Positions 28,263-37,237 of a stretch of 64,000 nucleotides of DNA are shown piece after piece; position 1 is the first letter of the stretch, and every line of letters begins with the position of its first letter. Source of the stretch: JAKALD01 sp963817785 (GTDB lineage Bacteria; Pseudomonadota; Gammaproteobacteria; Burkholderiales; SG8-39); NCBI GenBank assembly GCA_963817785.1, contig CAWFPL010000008.1, positions 558,001 to 622,000 of the forward strand. Direction: 5' to 3'. The notes under the pieces were generated by a model. It was not told where the DNA came from. It searched no databases and saw nothing but the letters and a program-made list of their open reading frames with translations. Position numbers and translations under genes: made by a program.

Positions 28263-29141
28263 CTAGCCGCGCGCCACCCGGCGCGAATAGGCGTCCACGA
28301 AGTCGGCGGCCGCCTTGCTTCCGCCGGCGAACGACTTCATCGCTTCTTCATGCAGCAGGGACAGGGCTTCCATCTTCACCTCATTGGCCCGGTCGTTCTC
28401 GACGATGTCCTTGAGATGCCGCGGTCGCGGCAAATCCACCTCCAGCACCGCGCGCACTCGCGTCGGGATGTTGGTCATGATCAGCAGCCGATCGGCGAGG
28501 AAGATCGCTTCGTCAATGTCGGTGGTGACGAAGAAGTTGGTGCGCCGGCTCTCCTCGAAGAGCCGCGCGTAGTAGTCCCACATCAGCCCTTTGGTCATGG
28601 CGTCCAAGCCGCGGAACGGCTCGTCGAGAATCATGACCGAAGGGTTGTTGATCATGGCGCGCGCAAGCTCGGCGCGCCGCTGCATCCCGCCGGAGAGCTG
28701 GCTCGGGTATTTGGACCGGAACGCCGCGAGCCCGACCTTGTCGAGCAGAAACTCCGCCAGCTCCCGCGCCTTTGCGGTGTCCTCTCCGCAGGCACGGGGC
28801 CCGTACATGATGTTATCGTACGTGGTCATCCACGGGAACAACGCCGATTCCTGGAACACCACCAGCCGGTCGCGGCCGGGTCCCGTGACCGGCTTGCCGT
28901 CGATCATGACGGCGCCTTCGGTCGCGCGCTCGAACCCGGCCAGCAGCCGGATCAGGGTGCTCTTTCCGCATCCGGAGGGGCCGACCATGACCGTGAGCTT
29001 GCCGCGCTCCACGGTAAACGAGCAGTCCTTCACCACCTCCTTCGTGAACTCGGCGGCGCCATACGACTTGCTGACCTGGGAGATGACCATCTCCCCGGCA
29101 TTGATCGCCGCGAAATCACCGACCGACTTACCACCAGCCAT
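28263..29141 (-). CDS. ABC importer ATPase 1 (NrtD/SsuB-like), switch His replaced
   Basis: 292 residues. Walker A GPSGCGKST (54-62), Q-loop VVFQESALFPW, canonical signature LSGGM (149-153), Walker B MILDEP with the catalytic Glu174. The switch region reads VTTD (205-208) where VTHD is expected, so the switch His is Thr207. The partner ATPase (30011-30874) has the His but a degenerate signature, so a heterodimer would have one normal and one degenerate site. It belongs to the nitrate/sulfonate/taurine importer group and lies between the permease and small membrane protein genes. Confidence 0.88.
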   Translation of the reverse strand: MAGGKSVGDFAAINAGEMVISQVSKSYGAAEFTKEVVKDCSFTVERGKLTVMVGPSGCGKSTLIRLLAGFERATEGAVMIDGKPVTGPGRDRLVVFQESALFPWMTTYDNIMYGPRACGEDTAKARELAEFLLDKVGLAAFRSKYPSQLSGGMQRRAELARAMINNPSVMILDEPFRGLDAMTKGLMWDYYARLFEESRRTNFFVTTDIDEAIFLADRLLIMTNIPTRVRAVLEVDLPRPRHLKDIVENDRANEVKMEALSLLHEEAMKSFAGGSKAAADFVDAYSRRVARG

Positions 29142-29156
29142 GCTGCACCCCTCCGG

Positions 29157-29993
29157 CTATCGCGAGCGCAGCCACGGCGTGGACAACTCGCCCAGCTTGC
29201 GCAGTATCGCGCTTGAGATGTAGCCGGCGATTCCGATGCTGATCATGCCCACCACGATCTGATCGTAGGAACCGCCGACATACGAGTTCCAGATGAAGAA
29301 GCCGAGCCCCCCGCCGGCCCCGGCCGCCTGGCTGCCTCCGCCGGAGATCATCTCCGCCGCCACCACCACGTTCCAGGTGATGCCCATGCCGACGGTCGAG
29401 CCGATGGCGATGGACGGGATCACTGCCGGCAGGATGATGCGCCAGAAGACGTCCCAGGAGCTGGCGCCCATGGATCGCGCCGCCTGAAAGTAGCGCACGT
29501 CGATCGCCTTGGCGCCTCCCAGGACGTTGATGACGATCGTGAAAAAGGCGCCGAGAAACGTGACGAATCCGATCGACAGTTCCTGGGTGGGCCAGAAAAT
29601 GATCGAAGCGGGAACCCAGGCAAGCGGCGGGATCGGGCGCAGAACCTCGAAGGTCGGGAAGCAAACGCCGTACGCGGTGCTGCTGATCGCCAGCAGCAGT
29701 CCGAACGGTATCCCGACGATCATCGCGGCGACGAATCCGCCAAACACCCGCACGGAGCTCAGGTACCAGCTCTGCCAGTAGCCCCTGTCGGCGAGCAGCC
29801 CGATCCACACCTTCACCACGTCGGTCGGGGCGGGCACGGCCCCAATCCAGGGCGTTTGAAAGCCGAGCCACTGCTTGGATTTCGAGCCCAGCTCCCACAT
29901 GACCAGGAACACCGCGACGGCTACCAGCCCGCGCCAGACGCCGGGCGTGAGGAGCGCTCTCTTGAGACGTACCGGCATCAGATTTGCCCCCAT
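29157..29993 (-). CDS. ABC importer permease 1 (NrtB/SsuC-like)
   Basis: 278 residues from ATG 29993 (29978 is possible). About six membrane segments; the coupling-helix (EAA) region is AARSMGASSWDVFWRIILP. LRPIPPLAWVPASIIFW is typical of nitrate/sulfonate/taurine permeases. One of two different permeases in the operon; the other carries an N-terminal CNB domain, so the membrane part is probably a heterodimer. Confidence 0.88.
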   Translation of the reverse strand: MGANLMPVRLKRALLTPGVWRGLVAVAVFLVMWELGSKSKQWLGFQTPWIGAVPAPTDVVKVWIGLLADRGYWQSWYLSSVRVFGGFVAAMIVGIPFGLLLAISSTAYGVCFPTFEVLRPIPPLAWVPASIIFWPTQELSIGFVTFLGAFFTIVINVLGGAKAIDVRYFQAARSMGASSWDVFWRIILPAVIPSIAIGSTVGMGITWNVVVAAEMISGGGSQAAGAGGGLGFFIWNSYVGGSYDQIVVGMISIGIAGYISSAILRKLGELSTPWLRSR

Positions 29994-30010
29994 TGCATGA
30001 CGACTGGCCC

Positions 30011-30874
30011 TCAGCCTTCCTTTTCGCCCGCGGCGAATGCCTTGATGGCTTCCTCGTGCACCGCCTCGATCGTCTCGTCCATGAGCTCGCGAAAGCGCGG
30101 CGCGGTCAGCACCCCGTAGTCCCTGGGGTGCGCAATATCGACCTCCAGGATCTTCTTCGGCTTGCACGGACGGGTGGTCATGATCACGACCCGGTGTCCG
30201 AGAAAGATCGCCTCCTCGAGGTCATGGGTGATGAAGAAGATGGTGACCGGGTTCTTGTAGTAGATCTCCAGCAGCGCCTCGTGCATCACCGATTTGGTGA
30301 GCGAGTCGAGCGCGCGGTAGGGCTCGTCGAGCAGCAGCACCTTGGGGTCGTTCATCAGGGCGCGCACGATCTCGACCCGCCGCCGCACGCCGGAGGACAG
30401 CTCCCCGGGGTAGTTGTGCTCGGTGCCCGACAACCCTGCGTCGGCCATCATCTGGCGCGCCTTCTCGTACGCCTGCTTGCGGCCGAGCTTGCCTTGCATC
30501 ACCGGCCCGAAGGCGACGTTCTCCAGCACGGTCTTCCACGGGAACAACGCCCCGTTCTGGAACACCACGATGCGGTCCGGTCCCGGCGCGGCCTTGGGCT
30601 TGCCCGGACCGCAGAGCATCTCGCCGTCGAGCTGGATGGAGCCCGAGTTGACGCTGTGGAACCCGGCGATCGCGTTGAGCAGCGTGGTCTTGCCGCAGCC
30701 CGAAGGCCCGACGATCATGCAGATCTCGCCGGGACGAATGTCCAGGCTGCAGTGGTCGACGGCGAGAACGGCTGCGCCCTCCGGATCGTAGACCTTGACC
30801 ACCTGTTCGATATGGATCGCCCCCTTGCCGACCGGGGCCGATGGCCGGCTGTCTGGCACTTGCTCCCTCATCAT
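30011..30874 (-). CDS. ABC importer ATPase 2 (SsuB-like), degenerate signature
   Basis: 287 residues from ATG 30874, overlapping the permease-2 stop (ATGATGA). Walker A GPSGCGKTT (56-64), Q-loop VVFQNGALFPW, Walker B LLLDEP with Glu184, switch His217 (ITHD). The signature reads LSSGV (159-163) instead of LSGGQ and is followed by RRRVEIVRAL. Together with ATPase 1 this gives one consensus site (Walker motifs and His of ATPase 2 with LSGGM of ATPase 1) and one doubly altered site. Substrate class as for ATPase 1. Confidence 0.88.
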   Translation of the reverse strand: MMREQVPDSRPSAPVGKGAIHIEQVVKVYDPEGAAVLAVDHCSLDIRPGEICMIVGPSGCGKTTLLNAIAGFHSVNSGSIQLDGEMLCGPGKPKAAPGPDRIVVFQNGALFPWKTVLENVAFGPVMQGKLGRKQAYEKARQMMADAGLSGTEHNYPGELSSGVRRRVEIVRALMNDPKVLLLDEPYRALDSLTKSVMHEALLEIYYKNPVTIFFITHDLEEAIFLGHRVVIMTTRPCKPKKILEVDIAHPRDYGVLTAPRFRELMDETIEAVHEEAIKAFAAGEKEG

Positions 30875-32223
30875 GCATTGCCTCCGAGCGCGAGTTCCCG
30901 GACTCGCCATTGCATCAGGTAGTCGCCGGCCACCCGGACCAGCGCGCTGGTCACGTAGCCCACGGCTCCCAGCGTGGCCATGCCGATGATGATGGTCGGG
31001 TAGCGCACGGTGGTGTACGAGTTGTTGATCAGATAACCGAGCCCATATTCGCCCGACACCATCTCCGCCGCGACCAGGGAAAACCAGGCCACCCCCATCG
31101 AGATCTGCAGCCCGGTGAAAATGAACGGCATCGCCCCGGGCATGACGACGTGCCGAAACACCTGCCAGCGGCTGGCACCCAGACAGAAGCTGGCGCGGAA
31201 ATAGGACTCGTCGATCGATTCGACGCCGAGCATCGTGTTGAGCGCGGTGGCGTAGAACGACGCCAGGAACACCAGGAAGATCACCGGCGTCTCCAGTCCG
31301 GTGAACATGATGATCGCCAGGGGCACCCAGGCCAGCACCGGAATCGGGCGCAGCATCTCGAATATCGGGAACACGTACTGCTTGAACTTCTCCGACCAGC
31401 CCAGAAACAGCCCCAGCGGTATGCCCAGCACGGTGGCCAGGAAAAAGCCGATGGCCACGCGCCGTACGCTGACCCAGATGTCCAGATAGTAGGCGGGCGT
31501 GAACAGCGAAGTCCCGTACACCGGGTCCTTGCTCAGCCATTCCTTGAGCACGCTGGTAGGCCCCGGCAGCTGCTCGAACCGGGGCAGCTTCCAGACCTCC
31601 ACCGCCAGGTACCACGCGCCGAGAAACAGCGCGAAACCGCTCACCATGAGGTAGGGACGCGGGCTGCGCAGCCATTTCGCAAGCCGGAACATGGTCAGCG
31701 CGAAGCCGGTCAGCTGCCGCGTCTGCGCCCGGTGCGCGAGGGAGTGCACTTGGGCCACCCATTGCGGCACGGTGAAGTCGCGCGTGATCATGGTGGCGAA
31801 CCGGCTCATCACCACGTTCCCGGTTTCCGGCTCCCGCTCCAGGATGCGAAGCAGCGATTTGCCGTCGATGACCAGGCACTCGCAGTCCTCGAGCGCGGTG
31901 CTCTTGGCCAGACGATACGGCTGGCTTTTCAGCAAGGCGGCCCAGCCGAACACCTCGCCCGGGCCGAGGACGCGCATGATGTTTGCGGCCGCCGCCCCGG
32001 GCCCCAGCACGTGCTCGACCCGTCCGGCGATGAGCACGTACAGATCGCTGGCGTGCTCGCCGCGTTCGTAAATCACCTTGCCACGCTTGAAGGAGACGCG
32101 GCGCGACGCTCCCACGATCGCCTGCAGCAGGCCGTTCGATACCACCTGAAAGGGCATCGACTGCTTGAGCAGCGCCGTGTAGTCCGCGTCCTGACCTGTC
32201 CGAGCCGCCACTTGCATCCGCAT
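30871..32223 (-). CDS. CNB domain-ABC permease fusion
   Basis: 450 residues. Residues 15 to about 150 are a cyclic-nucleotide-binding-like domain (ERGEHASDLYVLIAGRVEHV, GEVFGWAAL at 89-97, then YRLAKST). Residues about 190-445 are an SsuC/NrtB-type permease (VFPIFEMLRPIPVLAWVPLA, coupling helix FCLGASRWQVFRHVVMPGA). I do not know of a standard importer with this arrangement. The soluble domain would face the cytoplasm, beside the ATPases, and might gate transport. Note the Trp in place of the ribose-binding Glu. Confidence 0.88.
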   Translation of the reverse strand: MRMQVAARTGQDADYTALLKQSMPFQVVSNGLLQAIVGASRRVSFKRGKVIYERGEHASDLYVLIAGRVEHVLGPGAAAANIMRVLGPGEVFGWAALLKSQPYRLAKSTALEDCECLVIDGKSLLRILEREPETGNVVMSRFATMITRDFTVPQWVAQVHSLAHRAQTRQLTGFALTMFRLAKWLRSPRPYLMVSGFALFLGAWYLAVEVWKLPRFEQLPGPTSVLKEWLSKDPVYGTSLFTPAYYLDIWVSVRRVAIGFFLATVLGIPLGLFLGWSEKFKQYVFPIFEMLRPIPVLAWVPLAIIMFTGLETPVIFLVFLASFYATALNTMLGVESIDESYFRASFCLGASRWQVFRHVVMPGAMPFIFTGLQISMGVAWFSLVAAEMVSGEYGLGYLINNSYTTVRYPTIIIGMATLGAVGYVTSALVRVAGDYLMQWRVRELALGGNA

Positions 32224-32304
32224 TGCCTCCTCAATTCACTCCATCGGAGAGTGTTGCCGGGCCGGCGGGACACGATCGGTGCGGAGCGTGTCCCGCCGCG
32301 GCGT

Positions 32305-33447
32305 TCACTTGGGCAGGGGCGACAGCACCGGCACGTCGCCGATCGGCGCGCTGAGGCCGCGCGCCTTGAGCACCTCTTGCGTGAACTGCGGCATCACCGC
32401 TTCCGGACGGAGCTTGGGCACGTTGATGGTCTTGATCTCGTGCAGGAAGGTGGTTGCCTTGCCGATGAGGTCCAGCGCATCCGGGGTGAACGTAAAGGGC
32501 AGCGTAAACCGCTCCTTGGCACCGTCCTGATCCGGGAACTTTCCGTACAGCGAGCTGGCCATGGCCTGCCGCGGGAAGCCGGTGGTCTGCGCCATCGCCA
32601 TGTTGATGATGTCCTCCGCGTTCTTCGGATCGGCAAGGTAGAGCTGTGCGTCGAGCTCCGCGTTGAGCCAATCCTTGACTACGTCCGGACGCTGCTTGAT
32701 CAGATCGGCGCGCATGGCCAGGAAGCCACCGTCGTTCTCATGCACGCTGAAGCCGGACGCCACCCGCCTGGCGAGCCCATCCAGGACGATGCGCGAGGCC
32801 GTCGGCTCCCAGATCACCGCGGCGTCGAGCTTGCCGGAGCGAAAGCCGCTGGTGATGACCTCGATGTTCTGGTTGAGGTAGGCGCTGGGCTTGATGTTCT
32901 CTTTCTTGAACACCGCCTGGGCGAAGCGGTCGGTGCAGCTGCCCTTCGGCACTGCGACCACCTTGCCGTTCAGCCATTTCAGCGCGTCCAGGGGCGTTTT
33001 GAAGTTCGGGGCGTTCTTGCGCACCAGGAAGATGTTGCACTGGTCGTAACCGAGGCCCAGCACCGCCACCATGCGGATGTCGGCCACGTTCTGCTTGGTC
33101 GTGGAGACGATCGCCGGCATGTCCCCCATGTACCCGATGTCCTGCTTGCCGGCCAGCATGTTGTTGACGATGATGGCGCCCTGCAGCCCGATCTGGAACT
33201 CCACGGTGGAGCCTTTCGGAAGGTACTTTTCGTAGAACTTCTTGCCGCGCATCACCACGCCCGACCAGGACTCGGTGTAATACGGCTGGTAGCCGACGAC
33301 GAGGTGAACCGGCTCGCCGGGCTTGCCGAAGTTCAGCGTCTGCTGCGCGTAACTCGAGGTCGCGCTCAATCCGAGGATCGACGCTCCGGCGATTCCGAGA
33401 ATCCAGTGTGCGGACGCCTTGAGCGCCTTCTGCAAGTGCTTGTTCAT
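32305..33447 (-). CDS. ABC importer substrate-binding protein (NrtA/SsuA/TauA-like)
   Basis: 380 residues from ATG 33447 with AAAGGAGGG upstream. A long signal peptide (ILGIAGASILGLSATSSYAQ) is followed by a type II binding protein: VVGYQPYYTESWSGVV, LAGKQDIGYMGDMPAI, VAVPKGSCTDRFAQ, LDAAVIWEPTASRIV. This is the nitrate/sulfonate/taurine group. Together with the TauE-like exporter and soxCD it points to an organosulfonate or similar anion; the ligand itself cannot be read from the sequence. Confidence 0.9.
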   Translation of the reverse strand: MNKHLQKALKASAHWILGIAGASILGLSATSSYAQQTLNFGKPGEPVHLVVGYQPYYTESWSGVVMRGKKFYEKYLPKGSTVEFQIGLQGAIIVNNMLAGKQDIGYMGDMPAIVSTTKQNVADIRMVAVLGLGYDQCNIFLVRKNAPNFKTPLDALKWLNGKVVAVPKGSCTDRFAQAVFKKENIKPSAYLNQNIEVITSGFRSGKLDAAVIWEPTASRIVLDGLARRVASGFSVHENDGGFLAMRADLIKQRPDVVKDWLNAELDAQLYLADPKNAEDIINMAMAQTTGFPRQAMASSLYGKFPDQDGAKERFTLPFTFTPDALDLIGKATTFLHEIKTINVPKLRPEAVMPQFTQEVLKARGLSAPIGDVPVLSPLPK

Positions 33448-33553
33448 GCTGCCCTCCTTTGGCTGGTTGAACGTGCTGTCCCTGTACGCTGCCGTTGTTG
33501 TTGCCCCCGCGGCCCGCTGCCCGCCGGTGCGCTTACGGGGTTGCTTTCGAGGT

Positions 33554-34285
33554 CTATTTGGCTCCTGAGGCGCTTGGCAGGTAGCGCGCGATCAGCTCCG
33601 CGAGCCGCCGCATCACCAGGTAGCCCGCACTCGGGTCGGATTCAAGTACCTTGAGCACCTCCTTTCCGTTGATCCGCATCAGCGTCGACTTCTCCAGACA
33701 GGTCGCCCGCGCCAGCCGGGTCGGCTGCCCATCGAGCAGCGCGGCCCAGCCGAAGACCTCGCCGGTGCGCAGCACGAACCCCGCCAGGCTGGTCCGTTCG
33801 TCGCGCCCGAGCAGGAATTCGACCCGGCCACCCTGCAGGATATAGATGTCCTCGACCGGATCGCCCACGTCGTAGAGCGTGCTGCCCGCGTCGCGGGCTT
33901 CGACCTTGCCGAGCTGCGCGAGCCGCGCCAGGGTCGCCTCGGCAAGGCCATTGAACAGCTCGGAGGAGCTCAGCGCGTCGGGCGGCGCCAGGTAGATCAC
34001 GCCATCCTCGACGCTGAGGGCGAACGTCTGCAGCGGTGTCTCGGCGAGGCCGATCGGCGCGCCGGTGCGAATGTCCCATTGCCAGAGGTGCATGTGGCAG
34101 GTGAGCACGCCGCCGTCGAACAACCCCTCGCACAGCGGCACCTCCTGGTGGGGGCAGATGGCTTGGCACGCGTAATACGCGTCGCCGCTGCTGGCGACCA
34201 TCACCTTCAGGCCGTCGTCCACCTGCACTTCCTTCAAGCCGTTCGCCGGCACATCCTCGACGCGGCATACCCTTTTTCTGTTCAC
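33554..34285 (-). CDS. Rieske ferredoxin-CNB domain fusion
   Basis: 243 residues. Residues 1-100 are a Rieske ferredoxin of the oxygenase type: Cys44-x-His46 and Cys63-x2-His66 (CPH and CHMH). Residues about 110-240 are a CNB-like domain (LYDVGDPVEDIYILQGGRV, GEVFGWAAL at 175-183, PTRLARATCLE). The ferredoxin should pass electrons from the neighbouring flavin reductase to the oxygenase. The extra domain shares the Trp-substituted cassette of the CNB-permease and the stand-alone CNB protein. Confidence 0.88.
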   Translation of the reverse strand: MNRKRVCRVEDVPANGLKEVQVDDGLKVMVASSGDAYYACQAICPHQEVPLCEGLFDGGVLTCHMHLWQWDIRTGAPIGLAETPLQTFALSVEDGVIYLAPPDALSSSELFNGLAEATLARLAQLGKVEARDAGSTLYDVGDPVEDIYILQGGRVEFLLGRDERTSLAGFVLRTGEVFGWAALLDGQPTRLARATCLEKSTLMRINGKEVLKVLESDPSAGYLVMRRLAELIARYLPSASGAK

Positions 34286-34311
34286 GGCGATCCCTGAAGT
34301 TTCACGGCTGC

Positions 34312-35355
34312 TCAGCTGAATTTGTCATAGCGAATATTGTCAGTCGTGAGCTTCGCCTTGAGCAGCAGCACTCGTATCGCCGCCTCCACCGCCGGCGGCG
34401 GTCCCGCGAGGTAGGCGCGTACGTTCTGGTAGCGGCCCTCCATGCGCCTCGCCGCCACTTCATGTACCAGGCCCTGCTCGAATTCAATCTGCGGGTGGCC
34501 GGCACGCGCCGCCTCCGGCACGCTCTCGTCGGAAAGCGCCACGGTGACTCGCAGCTGGTCCGGAAGCCGGCCGCGCAGCTCCGCGAGCCGGTCGAGGAAG
34601 AACGCGTCGCGCATGGTACGCACGCCGAAAAACAGGTCGCCCCGGTATTGCCGGAAATAGCCCTCCTGCGCGGCGCGACCCAGAATCGACATCATGCCGG
34701 CCACGCCGCTGCCGCCGGCGATGCACAGCACGTTCTTGCCCAGGTTGGGGTAGAACGCGGCCTTGCCCAAGGGGCCGAACATGCGCAGCCCGGCGCCCCG
34801 TGCGTCGCCGCCGAACAGCCATTCCGATATTCCGCCGCCCGGTTTTCTCTTGATGACGAAGTCGAGGCGCCGCGCCTGTCGCTCGAAATTCACCATAGAG
34901 TAGCCGCGCGACCCCGCAACTCCCGGCGCCTCCATCAGGACGAACTGTCCTGCGTCGAAATCCATCGGCCGCTCAAGCGCCACGGAGAATGCCATCACGT
35001 CGCGAGTGAGCCGCTCGACCGAGGCGATCGTGCCGTCGAAGTACGCGGGCGTCCAGGCACCCGGGCTGCTCGCATAGACGAAGCTCGCCACCTCGATCGA
35101 GACGTCGCCTTTCGGCGCGCACTGGCACATGAGGAACTCGCCCTGGTCGGCCTTGAGCACCTTGCGCCCCGGTGCCTCGGGCCAGGCCTCCACGAGCTCG
35201 CCGTGAATCAGCTTGGCCTTGCAAGTGCCGCAGGTACCGCTGCCGCACTCGTAGGGAAGCTCGACGCCATGATGCAGGCCCGCCAGCAGAATCTTGTCTG
35301 CTTCCGAGCACTCGAACTGGTAGGCCCGATTGCGGACATTGAGCTGAACCCTCAT
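34312..35355 (-). CDS. oxygenase reductase, [2Fe-2S]-FAD-NAD(P)H type
   Basis: 347 residues. A plant-type ferredoxin domain comes first (Cys37, Cys42, Cys45, Cys77 in YECGSGTCGTCKAKL and MCQC), then an FAD domain (SRGYSMVNF) and an NAD domain (VLCIAGGSGVAGMMSIL, LFFGVRTMRDAFFLD). This is the order found in phenol/methanesulfonate/benzoate-type reductases. It lies between the oxygenase beta and Rieske ferredoxin genes and would supply them with electrons from NADH. Confidence 0.9.
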   Translation of the reverse strand: MRVQLNVRNRAYQFECSEADKILLAGLHHGVELPYECGSGTCGTCKAKLIHGELVEAWPEAPGRKVLKADQGEFLMCQCAPKGDVSIEVASFVYASSPGAWTPAYFDGTIASVERLTRDVMAFSVALERPMDFDAGQFVLMEAPGVAGSRGYSMVNFERQARRLDFVIKRKPGGGISEWLFGGDARGAGLRMFGPLGKAAFYPNLGKNVLCIAGGSGVAGMMSILGRAAQEGYFRQYRGDLFFGVRTMRDAFFLDRLAELRGRLPDQLRVTVALSDESVPEAARAGHPQIEFEQGLVHEVAARRMEGRYQNVRAYLAGPPPAVEAAIRVLLLKAKLTTDNIRYDKFS

Positions 35356-35440
35356 CCTCCTCCCGTCGCACTGTCTGCCCGCGCCGTCGAGTCAAGCGTC
35401 GGGCTGTCGCAGGGGCGTAACGCGCCGCCCCTGCACCCCC

Positions 35441-35902
35441 CTAAAGGGGGATGTGATATCCGATGCCGAGCATCCGCGTATCGAGCTTGACCGTGCGCCG
35501 GAGCAGCTTGGCGCCGGCGCCGTTCAGGCGCACCGAGTCGTACATCTTGCCCACCCCGAACAGCTCGGTCGTGCCGCCGTCGAGCGCGGTCTTGAATACC
35601 TGCAGCGCCGAGACCACCGACGCCTCGCCCTTTCCCTCATCGACTTCCACGGTATAGACCGTCGCGTGCCTCGTGAGCGGCGAGTGGTCGCTGTTGTGCC
35701 GGGGAAGGTTATTGAACAGCGTCTGCATTTCCGCCTTGTCGTGGTCCAGCCAGATCATGTCCTTGCGGATCTCGGGGCTATGGGCGGTAATCGAATAGCG
35801 GAACTCGGGGTCGCAAAGACCCAGGTAACCATTGAAGTTCCTGTCGTCCAGCAGCAGGCACGAGCGGTAGACGAGTTCTTCGATCGCGGCTCTCGGGTTC
35901 AT
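35441..35902 (-). CDS. Rieske oxygenase small (beta) subunit
   Basis: 153 residues from ATG 35902 (GAGGACC upstream). It has the NTF2/SnoaL-like cone fold of ring-hydroxylating oxygenase beta subunits: AAIEELVYRSCLLLDDRNFNGYLGL at the start, and HSPLTRHATVYTVEV and LLRRTVKLDTRMLG later. It lies 54 bp behind the alpha subunit gene and makes the oxygenase an alpha-beta type. Confidence 0.85.
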   Translation of the reverse strand: MNPRAAIEELVYRSCLLLDDRNFNGYLGLCDPEFRYSITAHSPEIRKDMIWLDHDKAEMQTLFNNLPRHNSDHSPLTRHATVYTVEVDEGKGEASVVSALQVFKTALDGGTTELFGVGKMYDSVRLNGAGAKLLRRTVKLDTRMLGIGYHIPL

Positions 35903-35956
35903 CGTAGGTCCTCGCTTTGGCGTCTGGCCGGCGGCAATCTCGGCCATTCGTTGGTC

Positions 35957-37180
35957 TCAGGCCGCTACCGCGGCGCCTTTGGCAGTGCTGCGGTCGCCGT
36001 AGGGATCGGACGCCGGCCGACCCATGCGCCTGCTCCACTCCGCGTAATAGTGGCGCATGCCGCCTTCGTCGTGGATCGTCATGTTTTCCTGGCGCCCATG
36101 CAGGACGTAGTGGCTGTCGGTGCGTTCGTCGCGCATGGCGATGCCCTGCCCGTGCACCCCCAGCAGGTCTTCGTGCAAGTTGCGCCCGAACGGGCCCCAG
36201 ATCGTGTTGTGGTCGCGGATCCGGTCCAGGCGCTCCTGGGGCGTGTCGCGCTTCAGCCCAAGACCGCGAAACTCGATCACCACTTTGTTGGGCCCCAGCG
36301 GAATGGCGGTGTCCATGCGCAGCACCGAAGTGCGCAGGTTGTAGGTCATGCCCGGGAAAATGTCGATCAGGATCCATCCTCCGGGCGCGAGTCCGGGCCA
36401 GCCGATCTTGCGCTCCTTGCTGCCTTCGTATTTGTCGTACTTGATTTCCATCGAACCGACCGACGCATGTCCGTTCGGATAGCCGACGTACTTGCGGTCG
36501 AAATAACCGGGCTGCATCATGCCCGTGATGCGGTTGAAGTAATGCATGTAGTCGTGATAGAACTCGCTGTTGGTGTCGTGCCACAGCTTGAAGTTGGTAT
36601 TCACGACCGCCTTGTGGTAGTGAAACACCTCCATCGGCTCCTGCATGTAGGGTTCGAGCATCGCCAGCGCATCGCCGATGAATTCCTTGAGGCTGGGCGC
36701 GCCATCGTCGACGTTCACCCACACGAACCCGCCGTAGCCCACGTCGGTGCGCACCTCGCGCAGGCTCACGTCCTCCAGCTTCAGCCGATCCTGGAATCCC
36801 TCCTTGGCGCGGGAAATGTCGATGCAGCTGCCGCGGCAGTCGAACGACCAGGCGTGGAAGATGCAGGTCATGCGCTTGGCGTTGCCCGCCGGGTCGTAAA
36901 GGATCGTATTGCCGCGATGCGGGCAGACGTTGTAGAACGAGCGCACCCTTCCGTCGTCGCCGCGCATGACGATCAAGTTCTGGCCGCCAGGGTGCTGGAA
37001 GGTCCGGTAGTCGAAGGCATTGGGAATCTCGCTTTCGTGGCAGGCGATGACCCATACCTTGTTGAAGATCTTGTCCTGCTCCTCCCGGAACAGCTGCTCG
37101 TCGGTATACACCCGGGTGTCGACGTAATGGCTGCTGGGAAACCTCGGGCGCTGGGTCCACTGGGCTGCGTTGCGCGACAT
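35957..37180 (-). CDS. Rieske non-haem iron oxygenase, large (alpha) subunit
   Basis: 407 residues from ATG 37180 (CCAGGAGGG upstream). Rieske ligands Cys86, His88, Cys106, His109 (CPH-x17-CIFH). The catalytic iron motif is EFYHDYMH: His209 and His213 are only three residues apart, and Glu206 takes the place of the usual bridging Asp, as reported for carnitine monooxygenase. The spacing rules out the unusual 26-residue Rieske spacer of methanesulfonate monooxygenase. First gene of the 11-gene operon ending at folD, under a sigma-54-type promoter and a GTTTC-N5-GAAAC site. A sulfonate- or methyl-bearing substrate is inferred from the operon, not from this protein. Confidence 0.88.
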   Translation of the reverse strand: MSRNAAQWTQRPRFPSSHYVDTRVYTDEQLFREEQDKIFNKVWVIACHESEIPNAFDYRTFQHPGGQNLIVMRGDDGRVRSFYNVCPHRGNTILYDPAGNAKRMTCIFHAWSFDCRGSCIDISRAKEGFQDRLKLEDVSLREVRTDVGYGGFVWVNVDDGAPSLKEFIGDALAMLEPYMQEPMEVFHYHKAVVNTNFKLWHDTNSEFYHDYMHYFNRITGMMQPGYFDRKYVGYPNGHASVGSMEIKYDKYEGSKERKIGWPGLAPGGWILIDIFPGMTYNLRTSVLRMDTAIPLGPNKVVIEFRGLGLKRDTPQERLDRIRDHNTIWGPFGRNLHEDLLGVHGQGIAMRDERTDSHYVLHGRQENMTIHDEGGMRHYYAEWSRRMGRPASDPYGDRSTAKGAAVAA

Positions 37181-37237
37181 TTCGAGTCCCTCCTGGAAAT
37201 TCCGAAAACAGAAGCGCTAAAGAATCCTGTGCTGTAC

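Noticed and set aside
35957..37180. Identification of the oxygenase as methanesulfonate monooxygenase (MsmA)
   Set aside because: The operon context fits, but the Rieske spacer is 17 residues, whereas MsmA is described with an unusual spacer of about 26; left as an unassigned oxygenase.
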